A DNA stretch of 7,640 nt from Alistipes sp. GTDB lineage: Bacteria; Bacteroidota; Bacteroidia; Bacteroidales; Rikenellaceae. The stretch is from contig JAFOCZ010000169.1 of NCBI GenBank assembly GCA_017380955.1, positions 1 through 7,640 of the forward strand, given 5' to 3'. Shown here in pieces: positions 6,388-7,640 of the stretch. Each line of letters starts with the position of its first letter. Positions within the stretch are counted from its first letter, which is position 1. Position numbers and translations under genes: made by a program. Under the pieces are notes generated by a model. The model saw only the letters and a list, made by a program, of their open reading frames with translations, searched no databases and was not told the origin of the DNA.

Positions 6388-6615
6388 AATAAATTTCTTG
6401 TCAGAAGGCGTGAGATGTGTTACATCGCAAAAGAAACCACCAAGGGATAGACAAACCACACAATAAATTTCTTGTCAGAATGGGTTAGGCTTGGTCTATC
6501 GCAAAAGAAGATCCCCTCGGGATAGTACAAACCACACAACAAATTTCTTGTCAGAAGGCGTGAGATGTGTTACTTCACAAAAGAAGCATCCTCGGGATAG
6601 TACACGAAGTACAGC
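6388..6615 (+). repeat. Three tandem degenerate units of about 75 bp
   Basis: Units begin at about 6388, 6462 and 6538 (periods 74 and 76). Each carries the identical core AAATTTCTTGTCAGAA (6391-6406, 6465-6480, 6541-6556). Units 1 and 3 are identical for 33 nt (6391-6423 and 6541-6573). Unit 2 shares ATCGCAAAAGAA with unit 1 and CTCGGGATAGTACA with unit 3. Units 1 and 2 both end in CAAACCACAC, while unit 3 runs into the loop and right arm of the long palindrome. The periods are not multiples of three and stop codons interrupt the frames, so the array is non-coding. Units 1 and 2 look like partial copies of the left arm of the palindrome in unit 3. Confidence 0.85.
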
Positions 6616-6671
6616 CCGAGGATGCTTACTTTTAGTGAAGTGACGCAGATTGCGCCTTATCACAAGAAATT
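6542..6671 (+). repeat. 130-nt imperfect palindrome, possible structured RNA or mobile-element remnant
   Basis: The stretch folds back over its whole length. From outside in: 6542-6551 with 6662-6671 (10 perfect pairs); 6555-6563 with 6650-6658 (9 pairs, two of them G-U); 6566-6578 with 6635-6647 (13 pairs, two G-U); 6579-6583 with 6629-6633; 6584-6596 with 6615-6627 (13 perfect pairs); and 6600-6603 with 6609-6612 around the loop ACGAA. That is 54 pairs, with two 1-nt bulges and small internal loops. The last two bases of the right arm lie in the gapA stop codon. No transposase or terminal duplication is visible. It may be a dispersed palindromic element, a structured RNA, or both. Confidence 0.8.
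6579..6633 (-). terminator. Likely intrinsic terminator of gapA
   Basis: On the minus strand, about 40 bp past the gapA stop codon, AAGCATCCTCGGG (6627-6615) and its perfect complement (6596-6584) form a GC-rich 13-bp stem, followed directly by CTTTT (6583-6579). This is the tip of the larger palindrome. The U-run is short, but no other gapA terminator is seen. Because the stem is symmetric, it may also stop leftover plus-strand transcription. Confidence 0.6.
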
Positions 6672-7640
6672 ACTTGTTGTATGCCTTCATAACTGAGATA
6701 AGATCCAACACCTTGTTAGAGTAACCCCACTCGTTATCGTACCAAGAAACAACCTTCATAAAGGTGTCGTTGATAGCGATACCTGCAGTAGCGTCGAAGA
6801 TAGAGGTGCGAGCGTCGCCGAGGAAGTCTGAAGATACAACAGCCTCATCGGTGTAACCGAGGATACCCTTGAACTCGTTCTCTGAAGCGCGCTTCATAGC
6901 AGCACATACCTCCTCGTAAGTAGCAGGCTTCTCGAGGTTTACAGTAAGGTCAACTACTGATACGTCCAAAGTAGGAACACGCATAGACATACCTGTCAAC
7001 TTACCCTTCAACGCTGGGATAACCTTACCTACAGCCTTTGCAGCACCTGTAGATGATGGGATGATATTGCCGCAAGCAGCGCGACCACCACGCCAGTCCT
7101 TCAATGATGGACCATCAACAGTCTTCTGTGTAGCAGTTACTGAGTGAACGGTAGTCATAAGACCGTTTACAAGACCGAAGTTATCGTTGAGAACCTTAGC
7201 GATAGGAGCCAAGCAGTTTGTAGTACAAGAAGCGTTAGATACGATCTGCTGACCAGCATACTCAGAGGTGTTAACACCGCATACGAACATTGGGGTGTCG
7301 TCCTTTGAAGGTGCAGACATAACTACATACTTAGCACCAGCAGCGATGTGAGCCTGAGCCTTCTCTGCTGTGAGGAACAAACCTGTAGACTCTACTACAT
7401 ACTCTGCCTCAACCTCGTTCCACTTCAAGTTTGCTGGATCCTTCTCTGCAGTTACGCGGATCTCGTTACCGTTTACGATAAGGAGGCTCTTCTCCTCGCA
7501 GTAATCTACAGTACCCTCGAACTTACCGTGCATAGTGTCATACTTGAGCATGTATGCCAAGTAGTCTACGGGGCAAAGGTCGTTAATACCTACAACCTGG
7601 AACTTGTCGGCCTGTGAGCAAGCAGCGCGGAATACCATAC
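6670..7640 (-). CDS. gapA: Glyceraldehyde-3-phosphate dehydrogenase, N-terminus cut by window edge
   Basis: The visible 322 residues plus a partial codon are type I GAPDH. The enzyme converts glyceraldehyde 3-phosphate, NAD+ and phosphate to 1,3-bisphosphoglycerate in glycolysis. Visible signatures (numbered from the first visible Met): GINDL with Asp20, the position that favours NAD over NADP; SNASCTTNCLAP with catalytic Cys138; HSVTATQKTVDG with catalytic His165; DWRGGRAACGNIIPSSTGAA in the S-loop and phosphate-binding region; and SWYDNEWGYSNKV near the C-terminus. The Met at 7638 is internal, not the start: it is the Met of the usual GRIGRM motif, and the two extra bases at the edge fit the preceding Arg codon. 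About 15 N-terminal residues are missing. Codon use is strongly biased, as expected for a highly expressed gene. It converges with rplS. The stop codon (6672-6670) overlaps the end of the long palindrome. Confidence 0.97.
   Translation of the reverse strand, partial: MVFRAACSQADKFQVVGINDLCPVDYLAYMLKYDTMHGKFEGTVDYCEEKSLLIVNGNEIRVTAEKDPANLKWNEVEAEYVVESTGLFLTAEKAQAHIAAGAKYVVMSAPSKDDTPMFVCGVNTSEYAGQQIVSNASCTTNCLAPIAKVLNDNFGLVNGLMTTVHSVTATQKTVDGPSLKDWRGGRAACGNIIPSSTGAAKAVGKVIPALKGKLTGMSMRVPTLDVSVVDLTVNLEKPATYEEVCAAMKRASENEFKGILGYTDEAVVSSDFLGDARTSIFDATAGIAINDTFMKVVSWYDNEWGYSNKVLDLISVMKAYNK

Noticed and set aside
6388..6615. CRISPR array
   Set aside because: Only three units, which differ from each other internally; the sequence between cores is itself repeated rather than unique, and no cas genes are present.
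6389..6643. Small proteins encoded by the repeat units (frames reading INFLSEGVRC, NFLSEWVRLG)
   Set aside because: No start codons in suitable places, periods of 74 and 76 break the frame, and differences between units are not codon-like; the RNA or DNA fold explains the sequence better.
6542..6671. Integron attC site
   Set aside because: The palindrome lacks the RYYYAAC / GTTRRRY end motifs and there is no cassette or integrase context.
7636..7638. Met codon as the true start of gapA
   Set aside because: It is the Met of the conserved GRIGRM segment; the nucleotide-binding N-terminus lies beyond the window edge.

Overview
The window reads as chromosomal DNA of a member of the order Bacteroidales. 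Four things point there: promoters of the form TTTG-N19-TAnnTTTG, no clear Shine-Dalgarno sequences, BACON-type surface lipoproteins, and a LuxE/PaaK-family protein of the kind common in that order. A Rikenellaceae/Alistipes-like source is possible, but this is only an impression from composition and protein style.

Layout. (1) Positions 1-657, minus strand: the first 219 residues of a LuxE/PaaK-like adenylate-forming protein, running off the left edge. (2) Positions 658-797: a divergent promoter region with a perfect 8-bp-arm inverted repeat between the two promoters. (3) Positions 798-5694, plus strand: a tight three-gene set of two paralogous BACON lipoproteins (379 and 617 residues; 24-bp gap) and an LtaS-type alkaline-phosphatase-superfamily membrane transferase (622 residues; 10-bp gap). 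(4) Positions 5695-5895: a very good promoter and a leader with several possible helices, ahead of rplS (ribosomal protein L19, 5896-6273). (5) Positions 6294-6329: a strong intrinsic terminator for rplS. (6) Positions 6330-6671: non-coding DNA with a G-rich tract, three tandem degenerate units of about 75 bp, and a 130-nt imperfect palindrome with 54 possible pairs whose last bases lie in the gapA stop codon. (7) Positions 6670-7640, minus strand: gapA (glyceraldehyde-3-phosphate dehydrogenase), lacking its N-terminus at the right edge.

The three plus-strand genes look like a small envelope operon: two outer-membrane-anchored lipoproteins that share a module order, and an inner-membrane enzyme likely to transfer a phosphoglycerol- or phosphoethanolamine-type group. 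rplS and gapA are core genes that face each other across the repeat region.

The least expected signal is in 6388-6671. The long hairpin has G-U pairs and a tandem G-A mismatch only when read as plus-strand RNA, and two partial copies of its left arm sit in tandem just upstream. It is probably a dispersed palindromic element or a structured RNA that may also serve as the gapA terminator. The rplS leader and the paired lipoproteins beside an LtaS-like enzyme come next in interest.
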